DNA from: Verrucomicrobiota bacterium
Lineage (GTDB): Bacteria; Verrucomicrobiota; Verrucomicrobiia; Limisphaerales; UBA8199
Assembly: GCA_012517205.1 (NCBI GenBank)
Contig: JAAYVL010000022.1
Location: forward strand, 21,384 to 85,383
Reading direction: 5' to 3'
Length of the DNA stretch: 64,000 bases
The translations under genes were made by a program, and so were the position numbers. The notes under the pieces are model-generated. The model ran no database searches and was not told the DNA's origin. It saw nothing but the letters and a program-made list of their open reading frames with translations. Shown one piece after another: positions 9,490-19,491 of this stretch; position 1 is the stretch's first letter; every line of letters begins with the position of its first letter.

Positions 9490-11844
9490 TCAGTGCATGG
9501 CCTCGGCGATAGCATTCCACCAGCGGTCGTGGAGATCCCGCACGGGACAGTTCAATTCAGCTCCTGGGACCTGGAGCCGCAACGCGTCGCCGCCCACGGT
9601 GCCGAGGCGCGCCGTGGGCACGCCGAGAATCCGGGCCTGGGCGAGGACCTTGGCGGCATTGACCGCGTCCACCGAAATCAGGATTCGGCCCTGGGTTTCG
9701 CCGAACAGCAGCGCATCCAGGCGGATGCCGTCGCGCCCGGGGGCTTCGGTCAGCGGAGTGAGATCCACCTGCGCCCCGATCAGGCGCGGGGTTGCGCGCG
9801 CCACCGACTGGCTGATGCAGCCCTCGGCGAGCGCGACCGCCAGGCCGCCTTCGCTGCAATCGTGGGCGCTCTTGACCACGCCCGAATGAATCAGCGCCCG
9901 CAAGGCCAGGTGCAACTCTTTTTCCCGGGCCAGGTCGCACCGCGGCGGCGTGCCATTTTTCATGCCGTGAATCAACTGCAGGTAGGCCGAGCCACCCAAG
10001 CCGAGCAACGGGTCGCTCGTGTCCACCAATTCACCCAGCAGAAGGATGACGTCACCTTCGTCTTTGAACCATTGGGTGGTGATGTGCTCGGGGTTTTCGA
10101 TCAGGCCGACCATGGCCACTGTGGGGGTGGGGTCAATGGGGCCGTTCGGATGCTGGTTATACAGGGAGCAGTTGCCGCCCGTGACCGGGGCGTTGAACGC
10201 GCGGCAGGCGTCAGCCAGGCCGCGCACGCTTTCCTTGAGTTGCCAAAACAGCTCCGGGTTATGCGGATTGCCGAAGTTGAGGTTGTCCGTCGCGCCCAGC
10301 GGCATCGCGCCGGTGCAGGCAAGGTTGCGCGCGGCCTCGGCCACGACAATCTTGCTACCTTCGTAGGGATCGAGATAGACGTAGGCGCCGTTGCCGTCCA
10401 CGGAGAGGGCGATAAACTTCTCGGGCACGGGTCGCAGAGCGGAGGCGGCGTTCGGGGGCGCGGGCACCGAGTCTTCCTTGATTCGCAGCACCGCGGCGTC
10501 GCTGCCGGGGCCGACGACCGAGTTGTTGCGCACCATGTGGTCGTATTGGCGGTACACCCAGTTTTTGGAGGCGATGGTGGGCCAGGCCAGCAACGCCAGG
10601 AGATGCGCTGCCGGGTTGGTTGTATCCGGCACGCCGTCGAGGCAGAAGGCGCGCACCGCTTGCAAATACTCCGGTTCCCGGGCGACGCGTTCATACACGG
10701 GGGACTCGTCGGCAATCTTGCGGGCCGGAATATCGGCCACGACCTGGCCGTGGTGCCGGACGACCATGCGGCCCGTATCAGTCACCACGCCGATCTCCGC
10801 CCAAGGCAAGTCCCACTTGTCGAAAATGCGTTTTACCTCCGCTTCCCGGCCCCGGTGAACGATGATGAGCATACGTTCCTGGGATTCGCTGAGCATGATC
10901 TCGTAGCTCGTCATGCCGGGCGCCCGCTGCGGAACTTTATCCAACTCGATCTCGATGCCCGTTCCGGCCCGCGCCGCCGTTTCGCAGGTCGAGCAGGTCA
11001 GGCCCGCCGCGCCCATGTCCTGGATGCCGGCGACCGCGCCCGTGGCCAGCAGTTCCAGGCAGGCTTCGCACACGAGCTTCTCCATGAACGGGTCGCCCAC
11101 CTGCACCGCTCCCCGTTGTTGCTCGGCGGATTCCGCCGTCAGGTCCTGCGAGGCAAAGGCCGCGCCCGCCAGTCCGTCGCGCCCGGTTGCCGGCCCGACG
11201 TAGAAAACCGGGTTGCCCACGCCGCGGGCATGTCCGCGGACGATTTGTCCGTGGCGCAGCACGCCGAGGCAGAACGCATTGACCAGCGGGTTGCCTTCAT
11301 AAGACGGGTCGAAATAAATCTCGCCGGCCACGGTGGGGATTCCGAAGCAGTTGCCGTAGTGTGCGATGCCCGCCACCACCCCGCCAAACAGGCGGCGGTT
11401 GTTGGCGACGGCCGGTCCCGGTTCCCCGGCGGCGGTGATCGGTCCGAACCGCAGCGAGTTGGCGGCGCATACCGGCCGCGCACCCATAGTGAAAATGTCG
11501 CGCACAATGCCTCCCACGCCGGTGGCGGCACCCTGGAAAGGCTCGACGGCGCTGGGGTGATTGTGCGACTCGATTTTGAAGGCGATGGCCAGGCCGTCCC
11601 CGATGTCGAGGATGCCCGCGTTTTCCTCGCCGGCGCCCACCAGGATCCGGGGCGATTGGGTGGGGAAGGTCTTGAGCAGCGGGCGGGTGTTTTTGTAGGA
11701 GCAATGCTCGCTCCACATCACTGAGAAGATGCCCAGCTCGGTGTAGGTGGGCACGCGGCCCAGCACCGCTTTGAGCTTCTCGTATTCCTCGGGCGTGAGG
11801 TTGTGCTTTTGCACCAACTCGGGAGTAATGGCGGGGTCAGTCAT
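9490..11844 (-). CDS. purL: Phosphoribosylformylglycinamidine synthase subunit PurL
   Basis: [70 protein letters not shown]. Confidence 0.97.
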   Translation of the reverse strand: MTDPAITPELVQKHNLTPEEYEKLKAVLGRVPTYTELGIFSVMWSEHCSYKNTRPLLKTFPTQSPRILVGAGEENAGILDIGDGLAIAFKIESHNHPSAVEPFQGAATGVGGIVRDIFTMGARPVCAANSLRFGPITAAGEPGPAVANNRRLFGGVVAGIAHYGNCFGIPTVAGEIYFDPSYEGNPLVNAFCLGVLRHGQIVRGHARGVGNPVFYVGPATGRDGLAGAAFASQDLTAESAEQQRGAVQVGDPFMEKLVCEACLELLATGAVAGIQDMGAAGLTCSTCETAARAGTGIEIELDKVPQRAPGMTSYEIMLSESQERMLIIVHRGREAEVKRIFDKWDLPWAEIGVVTDTGRMVVRHHGQVVADIPARKIADESPVYERVAREPEYLQAVRAFCLDGVPDTTNPAAHLLALLAWPTIASKNWVYRQYDHMVRNNSVVGPGSDAAVLRIKEDSVPAPPNAASALRPVPEKFIALSVDGNGAYVYLDPYEGSKIVVAEAARNLACTGAMPLGATDNLNFGNPHNPELFWQLKESVRGLADACRAFNAPVTGGNCSLYNQHPNGPIDPTPTVAMVGLIENPEHITTQWFKDEGDVILLLGELVDTSDPLLGLGGSAYLQLIHGMKNGTPPRCDLAREKELHLALRALIHSGVVKSAHDCSEGGLAVALAEGCISQSVARATPRLIGAQVDLTPLTEAPGRDGIRLDALLFGETQGRILISVDAVNAAKVLAQARILGVPTARLGTVGGDALRLQVPGAELNCPVRDLHDRWWNAIAEAMH

Positions 11845-11897
11845 GAGGATTCCAAAAGCGGGAGGATGTGGTTGTGTGGGCGGTCAAAAGCGCGGGT

Positions 11898-12614
11898 TTA
11901 CCCGGCCGCTGTCGGCCGGGACGCCAGGGCCGCGATCATGCTTTCGAGGATCAGGCGGCCGTCGGTGCTGCCCAGGATGGGCTCGCTGGCGCGCTCCGGG
12001 TGCGGCATGAGGCCGGCTACGTTGCGCCCCTCGTTGCAGATGCCGGCGATGTGGTCGAGCGCTCCGTTGGGGTTGGCGTCGGCGGTGATCTCGCCCTGGG
12101 CGTTGACGTAGCGCCAAAGGATCTGGTGGTTTGCCTTCAACCGGGCCAGGGTGTCCGCGTCGGCATAATAGCAGCCCTCGCCGTGGGCGATCGGCAGCCG
12201 CAGCAGCTTGTCCGGCGGAATCCGGTTCGTGAACGGCGAGTCGGGAGTGGAGGTCTTCAGGAAGATGTGTTCGCAGCGAAACTGCAGCGAGCGGTTGCGG
12301 ATCAGCGCTCCCGGCAGCAGCCCGGCTTCGCATAGAATCTGGAAGCCATTGCAGATGCCCAGTACCAACCCGCCCGCTGCGGCAAACTGCCGCACGGCTT
12401 CCATCACCGGGCTGAATCGCGCAATGGCCCCCGTGCGCAGGTAATCGCCGTAGCTGAAGCCGCCAGGCACCACCACCGCATCCGCCGCGCCCAGGGACGC
12501 TTCCTTGTGCCAGCGCAGCTCAACCGAATGCCCCAGCACGTGGCGCAGCGCGTGAACGACATCCTGATCGCAGTTGGAGCCGGGGAATTGGAGGACCGCA
12601 AAGTTCATCGGCAC
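11898..12614 (-). CDS. purQ: Phosphoribosylformylglycinamidine synthase subunit PurQ
   Basis: AVLQFPGSNCDQD, VVPGGFSYGDYLRTGAIA, LGICNGFQIL, GLMPHPERA. Confidence 0.96.
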   Translation of the reverse strand: MPMNFAVLQFPGSNCDQDVVHALRHVLGHSVELRWHKEASLGAADAVVVPGGFSYGDYLRTGAIARFSPVMEAVRQFAAAGGLVLGICNGFQILCEAGLLPGALIRNRSLQFRCEHIFLKTSTPDSPFTNRIPPDKLLRLPIAHGEGCYYADADTLARLKANHQILWRYVNAQGEITADANPNGALDHIAGICNEGRNVAGLMPHPERASEPILGSTDGRLILESMIAALASRPTAAG

Positions 12615-12622
12615 AGGCCTCC

Positions 12623-12862
12623 TTACTCGATCTCGAACCGGTAATCCTCAATCACCGGGTTGCTCAGGATTTTGTGGCAGGCGGCGTCAATTTGCTGGCG
12701 CGCGGCTTCCGGGTCGGAGTTCGTCAGCTCGATTTCCAGGTATTTGCCCACCCGCACGGCGCCGATCCCGTGATAGCCCATCTGGGTCAGGGCGTTTTGG
12801 ATGGCTTTGCCCTGCGGATCGAGCACGGCTTGCTTCGGCATGACTACAATTTTTGCTTTCAT
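12623..12862 (-). CDS. purS: Phosphoribosylformylglycinamidine synthase subunit PurS
   Basis: MKAKIVVMPKQAVLDPQGKAIQNALTQMGYHGIGAVRVGKYLEIEL; ATG at 12862, ORF track extends further upstream. Confidence 0.92.
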   Translation of the reverse strand: MKAKIVVMPKQAVLDPQGKAIQNALTQMGYHGIGAVRVGKYLEIELTNSDPEAARQQIDAACHKILSNPVIEDYRFEIE

Positions 12863-13053
12863 GGTAGAAAAGGAGGCTCCACTACGGAAGCCGCGGGAAA
12901 TGTGAACCAGTTGCCGCTTTGAAGCCAGAGTTTTTTTGTCCCGTACCGGAGTGCGCTGCAATTACGGATTGGCAAGCGGCGCGGGAGGGTTTACATAAAG
13001 CTCGAAAACCGAATGATTACGCCCGCCACCGCCCATCGCCCGCCCGCCACGGA

Positions 13054-13647
13054 ATGAACCTGCCCAACCAACTGACCATCTCCCGCTTTCTGCTGACCAT
13101 CGCCTTTTTGACGGTAATGTTTTCCGCGATCCAGTTTCACCGCACGATTGCCCTCCTGCTCTTCATTGCCGCTGCGCTCAGCGACTACCTGGACGGGGTG
13201 ATCGCCCGGCGCCGCAAGCTGGTCACCAATTTCGGCATCCTGATGGATCCGCTAGCCGACAAGATCATGGTTTGCTCCGCCTTCATCGCGTTTGTCGGGC
13301 TGGGGTGGATGCCGGCGTGGATGGTGGTTATCATTGTTGCCCGTGAGTTGGCCATTACGGGGATGCGCTTGCTGGCGGCTTCCAGGAACGTGGTGCTGGC
13401 CGCGGAGGGCTGCGGCAAATACAAGACCGTCGCCCAGATCGTCGCCATCATCTCCATTTTTGTGGTAGCCAGTTACCCGGAATGGGGCGCGGTGGGCCGG
13501 GTTGTTTTTGGCTATCCGTGGCCCGGCCCAACCCCGTGGGCGCAATGGTTCACCGAGTTGGCCAAATGGGTTGCCGTGGGGCTGACCTTTCTCTCCGGCT
13601 GGCTTTATCTCTGGCGCAATCGCGCCATCTACCTTCAGGACCTGTGA
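13054..13647 (+). CDS. pgsA: CDP-diacylglycerol--glycerol-3-phosphate 3-phosphatidyltransferase
   Basis: MNLPNQLTISRFLLTIAF...; CDP-alcohol phosphatidyltransferase signature 'DYLDGVIARRRKLVTNFGILMDPLADK'. Confidence 0.92.
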   Translation: MNLPNQLTISRFLLTIAFLTVMFSAIQFHRTIALLLFIAAALSDYLDGVIARRRKLVTNFGILMDPLADKIMVCSAFIAFVGLGWMPAWMVVIIVARELAITGMRLLAASRNVVLAAEGCGKYKTVAQIVAIISIFVVASYPEWGAVGRVVFGYPWPGPTPWAQWFTELAKWVAVGLTFLSGWLYLWRNRAIYLQDL

Positions 13648-14150
13648 AACTTTGGATTGCGCAAGGCTTCGGCGTTGGCCGCATTCCCCTGGCCCCGGGC
13701 ACCTTTGGTTCGCTGCTGGGACTGCTCTGGTTCGGGCTGCTGCTCCTGACAGGGCATCTTTGGCTTTTTCTTGCCGGTACCCTCGCTGCCCTGGCCCTCT
13801 CCGTCTGGCTTTGCGGTGCTGCCGAGCGGTCCCTGGGGCAGACTGATCCCGGGAGCGTCGTGTTGGATGAAATTGCGGCCATGCCCCTGTGTTTTCTCGG
13901 CTGGATGGCGGTTCAATTCTGGCACACCGGGGCCTGGCCCGCGCTATCCGCATTTTTCTCCGCGCGGACCTGGCCTCTGACGCTGGCGGTCTTTGCCGCG
14001 TTCCGCTTGTTCGATATTCTCAAGCCCTGGCCGGTGCGCCAGAGCCAGTCATTGCCGGGGGGGTGGGGGGTGACGATGGACGACGTGCTGGCTGCGGTTT
14101 ACGTCAACGTGATAGTGCTGCTGGCCATTGCCCTGGCCGCGCGGTTCTGA
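13644..14150 (+). CDS. pgpA: Phosphatidylglycerophosphatase A
   Basis: VKLWIAQGFGVGRIPLAPGTFGSLLGLLWF...DPGSVVLDEIAAMPL...FRLFDILKPWPVRQSQSLPGGWGVTMDDVLAAVY. GTG start overlaps the pgsA stop (GTGA, 13644-13647). Confidence 0.9.
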   Translation: MKLWIAQGFGVGRIPLAPGTFGSLLGLLWFGLLLLTGHLWLFLAGTLAALALSVWLCGAAERSLGQTDPGSVVLDEIAAMPLCFLGWMAVQFWHTGAWPALSAFFSARTWPLTLAVFAAFRLFDILKPWPVRQSQSLPGGWGVTMDDVLAAVYVNVIVLLAIALAARF

Positions 14151-14184
14151 TTGCCGCCGCCCACGGGAGCCGGGGCGGTTTTCC

Positions 14185-14688
14185 TCAACGCGCCGGGCTG
14201 CGCGGTGCTGGCGGCAGCGGCAGCGTTTCTCCCCAATTGTCCGGGGCGGATGGATACCGTCCGGGTGATACCTTCTTCAACGGATCATGATGCCGCCAGG
14301 CGACCCAGCCCCAGAGCGCCGCGATAAAGAGCGCGACGGCTCCCAGGGCGATCAGCCATTGACGCCACGCCACCTGCGAAAGCTGCAACATCAGGAAGTC
14401 TGCCAGGTTGCGCGGGCGTTTGGCCAGCGGCGGCGGCTCGGCGAACTTGGCACTGCGCTCCAGTTCCTGATCCAAAGCCACCATGATTTGCGGCACATCC
14501 AGCTTGAGCAAACTCGCATAACTGCGCACAAAACCACGCACATAAACCGTCGCGGAAAACACCTCATAATTCCCCTCTTCAACCGCTCGGATATGGTCGC
14601 TCCGCACCTTGGTGATCTCCGCCACCTGTTGCACCGTCAGGCTGCGAGCTTCCCGCCCCTGCCGTAGTTGTTCTGCGACTGTGGACAT
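14185..14688 (-). CDS. RodZ-like helix-turn-helix protein with a transmembrane segment
   Basis: EQLRQGREARSLTVQQVAEITKVRSDHIRAVEEGNYEVFSATVYVRGFVRSYASLLKLD, then TM WLIALGAVALFIAALWGWVAW. Confidence 0.75.
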   Translation of the reverse strand: MSTVAEQLRQGREARSLTVQQVAEITKVRSDHIRAVEEGNYEVFSATVYVRGFVRSYASLLKLDVPQIMVALDQELERSAKFAEPPPLAKRPRNLADFLMLQLSQVAWRQWLIALGAVALFIAALWGWVAWRHHDPLKKVSPGRYPSAPDNWGETLPLPPAPRSPAR

Positions 14689-14784
14689 GTTCCCCATCTT
14701 TTAACGGTTTTAGCCCCGCTTGACAACCATGCAGGCAACGCATCCTGCAGGGAAAGACGCCCCGGACTTTTGCGCCCCGAATCT

Positions 14785-15732
14785 TCAGCCGCCCACCCGA
14801 TCGCTGGCGTGGCGGGCGATCCATTTTCGTGACCACTCTACCGCTGCCAGGTTCATGTCGCACAACGGCGTGCAATGAAAGATCAGGCCTTCGATCTGCC
14901 CCTGGCTCAGCCACTGCCAGCCCAGACGGCATTGATGCTCCATGGCTTCCGTCGAAATCGGTTGGCCGGCGCCAAAGTCCCACATGTAAATCCCCAGCCG
15001 CGTCCGCCCGGTTGGGTTGATCTTGCGATAGGCGGCAAAGTTCCGCTCCAGGGCTGACAGGTCCCGAGCCTGCCACGTCCAGAAATACACCACGTCCACG
15101 TTCTCAAGATGCCGCTGGATTGCCGGGTGCAGTTGGTGGGAGTAGAGCACCAGGGACAATTCGAGCCGGCGTTTGCGGTTTGCCAGTTCCTGCTGAATCT
15201 GCCGTACCTGCTCGACGCTCAGATGCGCAGGGGCTTCTCCGCCTTCGGTCTTTGGAACCGCGTTGCCGAGGAAGAAATCATCCATATCCAACCCGACCAG
15301 GTTTGGCAGCTTCGCGGCTAAGCCGAGCGCCAACTGCTTCTTTTGCTCAGTGGTATGCCCGCTGTCTCCGTCCACAAAGCTCCACGTCAATCGCCGGGCG
15401 TGGGCGAATTGCCGGGCGTAGTCCTCGAACGGTGGTCGCGGCGTGCCCGTAAAGCGCACCATGCAGACATTGGGAATGCCCATATACTTGATTGCCGCTC
15501 CCGGGAGAATGTCTCCGCCCTGGCTGCCAATCCCAAACGAGTTCTTCAACGATCCGGCATCGTGCCCCCACATCCACAACCGGTCGCGCAGTTTGCGCCC
15601 GAAGGGCCGGATGTTTCCCAGGCAAACTGTTGGCTGCCCAGGCATTCCAGGCAGGGCGCAGGCGCCTGCCACCATCGCTGTGCGGGCGAGAAATCTTCGT
15701 CGGGTCAGGAAAGAGCTGGCAGGCGGGTGCAT
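14785..15732 (-). CDS. TAT-signal-bearing putative secreted protein, TIM-barrel/glycosidase-like
   Basis: Twin-arginine motif TRRRFLARTAMVAGACALPG; 'LVGLDMDDFFLGNA' reminiscent of a glycosidase-like barrel; function not established. Confidence 0.6.
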   Translation of the reverse strand: MHPPASSFLTRRRFLARTAMVAGACALPGMPGQPTVCLGNIRPFGRKLRDRLWMWGHDAGSLKNSFGIGSQGGDILPGAAIKYMGIPNVCMVRFTGTPRPPFEDYARQFAHARRLTWSFVDGDSGHTTEQKKQLALGLAAKLPNLVGLDMDDFFLGNAVPKTEGGEAPAHLSVEQVRQIQQELANRKRRLELSLVLYSHQLHPAIQRHLENVDVVYFWTWQARDLSALERNFAAYRKINPTGRTRLGIYMWDFGAGQPISTEAMEHQCRLGWQWLSQGQIEGLIFHCTPLCDMNLAAVEWSRKWIARHASDRVGG

Positions 15733-16094
15733 GGGAGCAGTTCCTATTCTATCGCTGGGGGGCGAGTAAGAAAGCCAAAGACGGACATCGTGCTCATTCT
15801 GTAGCAAATAATCACATAATGGGCGGCTGCGACAAGCTAATTAAGGCTTCTTTTGTTCACCCTGCAACCGCTAATCCGGGAACGTAAAAAGGCTGCGGAC
15901 GGGATGTCGGCCTCGTGAATCACTCTATGCGGCCGCTGGGCAAGCTGATCCGCTTTGGCGGAGATGGGAGATGCCGTTTCCGGAGTCCGGCATAAGGGTG
16001 AGCAGGGCTGGTTCTGCCGGGGCGTTGCTGGCGATGCGTTCCCAATCCAGCAAGGAGATTTCGGGAGGCTTCGGTGCCTGGATAGATTTGAGGC

Positions 16095-16931
16095 TTACGG
16101 TTTGTCCTGCCGCGCCGTGGGCGGCTGCTGAAGAATGTCAATTCTTTGCCGATGATCCACGGTTGGCCAGTCCAGGCGATAAAGGCAATCGAAGAGCCGC
16201 TCCTTAAAAGAGGCCGGGCCGGTGGCCTTTTCGGCAGCGATTTCAGCGGCAATACCGAAGCACGCCAGAGCGCAGGCGGCGGCCAGCGTCGCATCGTGTT
16301 CCACCGCCGCAAAAGCCCCGATGATCGAAGCCGCCATGCAACCGGTTCCGACCACGCGCGTCATCAGGGAATGACCGTTTTTGACGAGATAGGTGCTTTT
16401 CCCGTTGGTGGCGATGTCCCATTGGCCGGTGATTACGACGGTGGCCTGGCGTTGGTCCGCCAATCGCTGCGCCAGCGAGACCAGGTCGGCGCTAATTTCC
16501 GTCGCATCCACCCCCCGGGTTTTGACGTCCGCGCCGCTGATCCTGGCGATTTCGGAAGCGTTGCCTTTGATCACGGTTACCCTGGCTTCGTTGAGGAGTT
16601 CCAGACTTTTTCGGTCGCGCAAGGCGGTTGCACCGGCACCGCAGGCATCCAAAACCACGGGGATGCCTTTCTGGTTAGCGCTCCGGGCGGCCAGTTTCAT
16701 GGCCTCAACCAGATCGGTTGTCAAGGTGCCGATGTTCAAAACCACGGCAGAGGCGATTTGGGCCATTTCAGCGGCTTCCTCGCGCGCGTGAGCCATTACC
16801 GGCGATGCCCCCAGGGTTTTCAGCACCTGGGCGCAGTCGTAAATGGTCACCCAGTTAGTCAGGTGATGCACCACGGGGGATTGCTGCCGGATTTTCTCCA
16901 GCAGAACGAAGGTATTGGGGCTGGCCGTCAT
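16095..16931 (-). CDS. thiM: Hydroxyethylthiazole kinase
   Basis: SPVVHHLTNWVTIYDCAQVLKTLGASPVMAHAREE, VVLDACGAGATALR, VIKGNASEIARISG, MTRVVGTGCMAASIIGAF. Confidence 0.93.
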   Translation of the reverse strand: MTASPNTFVLLEKIRQQSPVVHHLTNWVTIYDCAQVLKTLGASPVMAHAREEAAEMAQIASAVVLNIGTLTTDLVEAMKLAARSANQKGIPVVLDACGAGATALRDRKSLELLNEARVTVIKGNASEIARISGADVKTRGVDATEISADLVSLAQRLADQRQATVVITGQWDIATNGKSTYLVKNGHSLMTRVVGTGCMAASIIGAFAAVEHDATLAAACALACFGIAAEIAAEKATGPASFKERLFDCLYRLDWPTVDHRQRIDILQQPPTARQDKP

Positions 16932-16970
16932 GGGGGAAAGGAGAAAATTCAGCTTGCCGAAAGCTCTGGA

Positions 16971-17579
16971 TTACAAGTCGCCGCCATCCACCTCGGATTC
17001 AACAGCCTCCAGAAAAGCTTTGAGAGCCTTGACGCGCGGTTCGGCCAGACGGTGCGCAGATGGCAGTTCAAGCAGTGTAGGCAGGCGCTCCAGGTTGCAC
17101 CGCAGAGCCTGAACAGCGTCGGCATGGCGCACGAACCTCGTGTCGCGGCCTACTTTGCTGACGACGCGGAGAACCGCGACGGCTCCGAGTTGTTCCAGCA
17201 AATCGGCATCCCGCAGCAGCGTGCCTTCAAAGCTGGTCGGCTGGCACGTGGGCAAGTGCGTCCGGACAGCTTCAAGGGTTGCGGGAATCTTGTCCTCCGG
17301 GAACCCGAATTGCCGGAGAATCGCAGGCACTTCTCTGGCCGCATACGCCACGTGGTCCCAGGCCGCAAGCGCCGCCGGTTCTTCCGGCCGATGCCCGACG
17401 AAGACCCCGAGGTCATGCATCCAGGCCGCCGCATACAGGATGTCGTCATCGTAGGGTTTGTCTTCTGCCAGCCGCCGAGCGAGGCGGTACAGCCGCGGTT
17501 GGTGGCTGAACTTATCCGGCGGCTTTGCCTGGGCGCGGATATAATCAGCGATCGCCTCGCGGTATCCGGGTTGAATCAT
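16971..17579 (-). CDS. HD-domain protein (putative phosphohydrolase)
   Basis: 'H(QPRLYRLARRLAED)...ILYAAAWMHDLGVFVGH...' HD motif; ATG at 17579 (MIQPGYREAIADYI) preferred. Confidence 0.75.
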   Translation of the reverse strand: MIQPGYREAIADYIRAQAKPPDKFSHQPRLYRLARRLAEDKPYDDDILYAAAWMHDLGVFVGHRPEEPAALAAWDHVAYAAREVPAILRQFGFPEDKIPATLEAVRTHLPTCQPTSFEGTLLRDADLLEQLGAVAVLRVVSKVGRDTRFVRHADAVQALRCNLERLPTLLELPSAHRLAEPRVKALKAFLEAVESEVDGGDL

Positions 17580-18035
17580 GCCGCAGGATAGCAGTGCCGC
17601 CGTCAACTCTGTCAAGCGCCGCACATTGATCAAGGTAAGCGCGAGTTGCCAACCCTCCGAGGCTAATTCCAAGGGTAAATATTCCCCGCCCACTCGGGTC
17701 AAGGTGCGGGACCTGACAAACGCAACGGCCGAGTTCCTGAAGAGCTGACAGGGTTGGCCCGGGAAAGGCGTCCCAGGCCGGGCGTTGGCATCAGCGTCCG
17801 CTATCCTGGGGACGCAGTTCAAAACGAAGATGCGCCTTGAACCGAATCGCAGCTAAAAAAGAGCTTGCGTATTTATTTGGGAACTGCCAGTCTCTGGATG
17901 TCTGTAGATAGCTTGTCAATCCCATGGCATGGTAAATCTTCAGGTGAACTCAGTTCAGTGATGATTTGAAACCCGATGAGCGGGAACAGTCTGGCGAGAG
18001 CAATAGTTAGTCTAGGACAGTAGTTAGAGAATCGA

Positions 18036-18341
18036 ATGAGTGCAAAACTGTTTGTAGGAAACCTTTCCTTCAACATCACCGAAAACGATCTGCAGGACGC
18101 CTTTGCCGTCCATGGCACGGTCGTCGAAGCCAATCTGATGATGGACCGGGCCACGGGCCGTCCGCGCGGGTTTGGGTTCGTTACCATGAGCACGCCCGAG
18201 GAGGCGGAAAAGGCCATTCAGGCCTTGAATAATACGGAATTGGCGGGCAGAAAACTGACCGTCAATATCGCCCGGCCTCGCGAAGAACGCCCGATTGGCG
18301 GCTCGCGTGGTTACGGCGGGCGTGGTCGCGAGCGGTATTAA
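18036..18341 (+). CDS. RRM-type RNA-binding protein
   Basis: RNP2 'KLFVGNLSF' and RNP1 'RGFGFVTM'; Gly/Arg-rich tail GGSRGYGGRGRERY. Confidence 0.95.
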   Translation: MSAKLFVGNLSFNITENDLQDAFAVHGTVVEANLMMDRATGRPRGFGFVTMSTPEEAEKAIQALNNTELAGRKLTVNIARPREERPIGGSRGYGGRGRERY

Positions 18342-18363
18342 TTTAATCGCTTGCTTGGATTCA

Positions 18364-18395
18364 GGGGCCCGGGCGCACCGGGCCCCATTCTTTTT
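18364..18395 (+). terminator. Rho-independent terminator after the RRM gene
   Basis: GGGGCCCGG-GCGCA-CCGGGCCCC, perfect 9-bp stem with 5-nt loop (18364-18386), followed by ATTCTTTTT. Confidence 0.85.
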
Positions 18396-18513
18396 GCCGG
18401 CGGCGGTTATTGCAGCCGGAGAGGAGGGTAGGTTGCGGGCGGTGCGGGTGAACAAGGCGCCAATCGCCGGCCGCGGTAGCGGCACGCGTTCATGCGAGCG
18501 CAGCCCGGTCTAA

Positions 18514-19365
18514 TCAGGCAACAAATTCCAGTTCCGGTTGCCGGGGGATCAGTCCGCGCGCCGCCGCTTGCCCCAGGAACCGCCGGATGGACTCGCGGCC
18601 TTTTTCACCGTAGTCGAGCGTCCAGTGGTTCACATACATGCCGACGAACTTGTCGGCCAGGTCCAGGCCCATGTCGCGGGCGTATTGCAGGGCATGCTGT
18701 ACCGCTGCAGGCCGATGATCGAGGCTGTATTGGATGCTGGCTGTCAGCACATCCGACACCGTGCGGCGTATGGCCGGCGGGAAGCGCTTGTGGATGACAT
18801 TGCCCCCCAGGGGCAGGGGCAAGCCTTCGTTGGTTCGGCCCCACCAGGCGCCCAGGTCCTCGCACATTTGCAGGCCCTGCTGCTGATACGTGAGCTGGCC
18901 CTCGTGGATGATCAACCCAACCTCGGCCCGGCCGTCCCGGACGGCGGCGAAGATTTGATCGAACGGGACCACAAGGCAGTCCAGTTCGCAGGCGGGCTGG
19001 TTCAGCCATAGCTGCAACGCGAGGAAGGCGCTGGTCATCGTGCCCGGCACGGCAATTCGTTTGCGGCGGATCTCGGCGGCCGAAAGCTTGTCCCTGGCCA
19101 CGAGCATGGGGCCGTAGCCGTCGCCCATGCTCGCGCCGCTCGGCAGCAGGGCATAATGCCCGCTGACGTAGGCATAGGCGTGAATGCTGATGGCCGAGAT
19201 GTCGAGCTCGCCGCGCGTGGCCCGTTCGTTGAGGGTTTGGATATCCTGCAGGATATGCTGGAAACGAAAGCCGCCGGTTGGAATCAAGTCGCGGGCCAAC
19301 CCGTAGAACATGAACGCATCGTCCGGGTCGGGCGAGTGGCCAAGCGTAAGAGTGTTTTGCGACAT
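18514..19365 (-). CDS. mqnD: 1,4-dihydroxy-6-naphthoate synthase (futalosine menaquinone pathway)
   Basis: LTLGHSPDPDDAFMFYGLA...DIQTLNERATRGELDISAISIHAYAYVSGHYALLPSGASMGDGYGPMLVA. Confidence 0.92.
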   Translation of the reverse strand: MSQNTLTLGHSPDPDDAFMFYGLARDLIPTGGFRFQHILQDIQTLNERATRGELDISAISIHAYAYVSGHYALLPSGASMGDGYGPMLVARDKLSAAEIRRKRIAVPGTMTSAFLALQLWLNQPACELDCLVVPFDQIFAAVRDGRAEVGLIIHEGQLTYQQQGLQMCEDLGAWWGRTNEGLPLPLGGNVIHKRFPPAIRRTVSDVLTASIQYSLDHRPAAVQHALQYARDMGLDLADKFVGMYVNHWTLDYGEKGRESIRRFLGQAAARGLIPRQPELEFVA

Positions 19366-19455
19366 GCGCGCAGGCTACTCCGTTTTCCGCGCGGTTGTCA
19401 CGCCGAGAAGTTCGCCGCGCTTTTGCGCCCGGGTCGCCGGGTGCGTCCAATCCGC

Positions 19456-19483
19456 TTGTCTTCGCCTGCGCGCGCCCTAAACT
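19456..19483 (+). promoter_or_regulatory. Candidate sigma70-type promoter immediately before the UvrD-type helicase
   Basis: TTGTCT (19456-19461), 16-nt spacer, TAAACT (19478-19483), then 8 nt to ATG at 19492. Confidence 0.4.
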
Positions 19484-19491
19484 GCGCGGCG

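Noticed and set aside
9148-11724. 858-aa plus-strand ORF
   Set aside because: Fully antisense to purL/purF, whose protein motifs are unambiguous; low-complexity His/Gly/Ala/Val-rich translation typical of GC-driven shadow ORFs.
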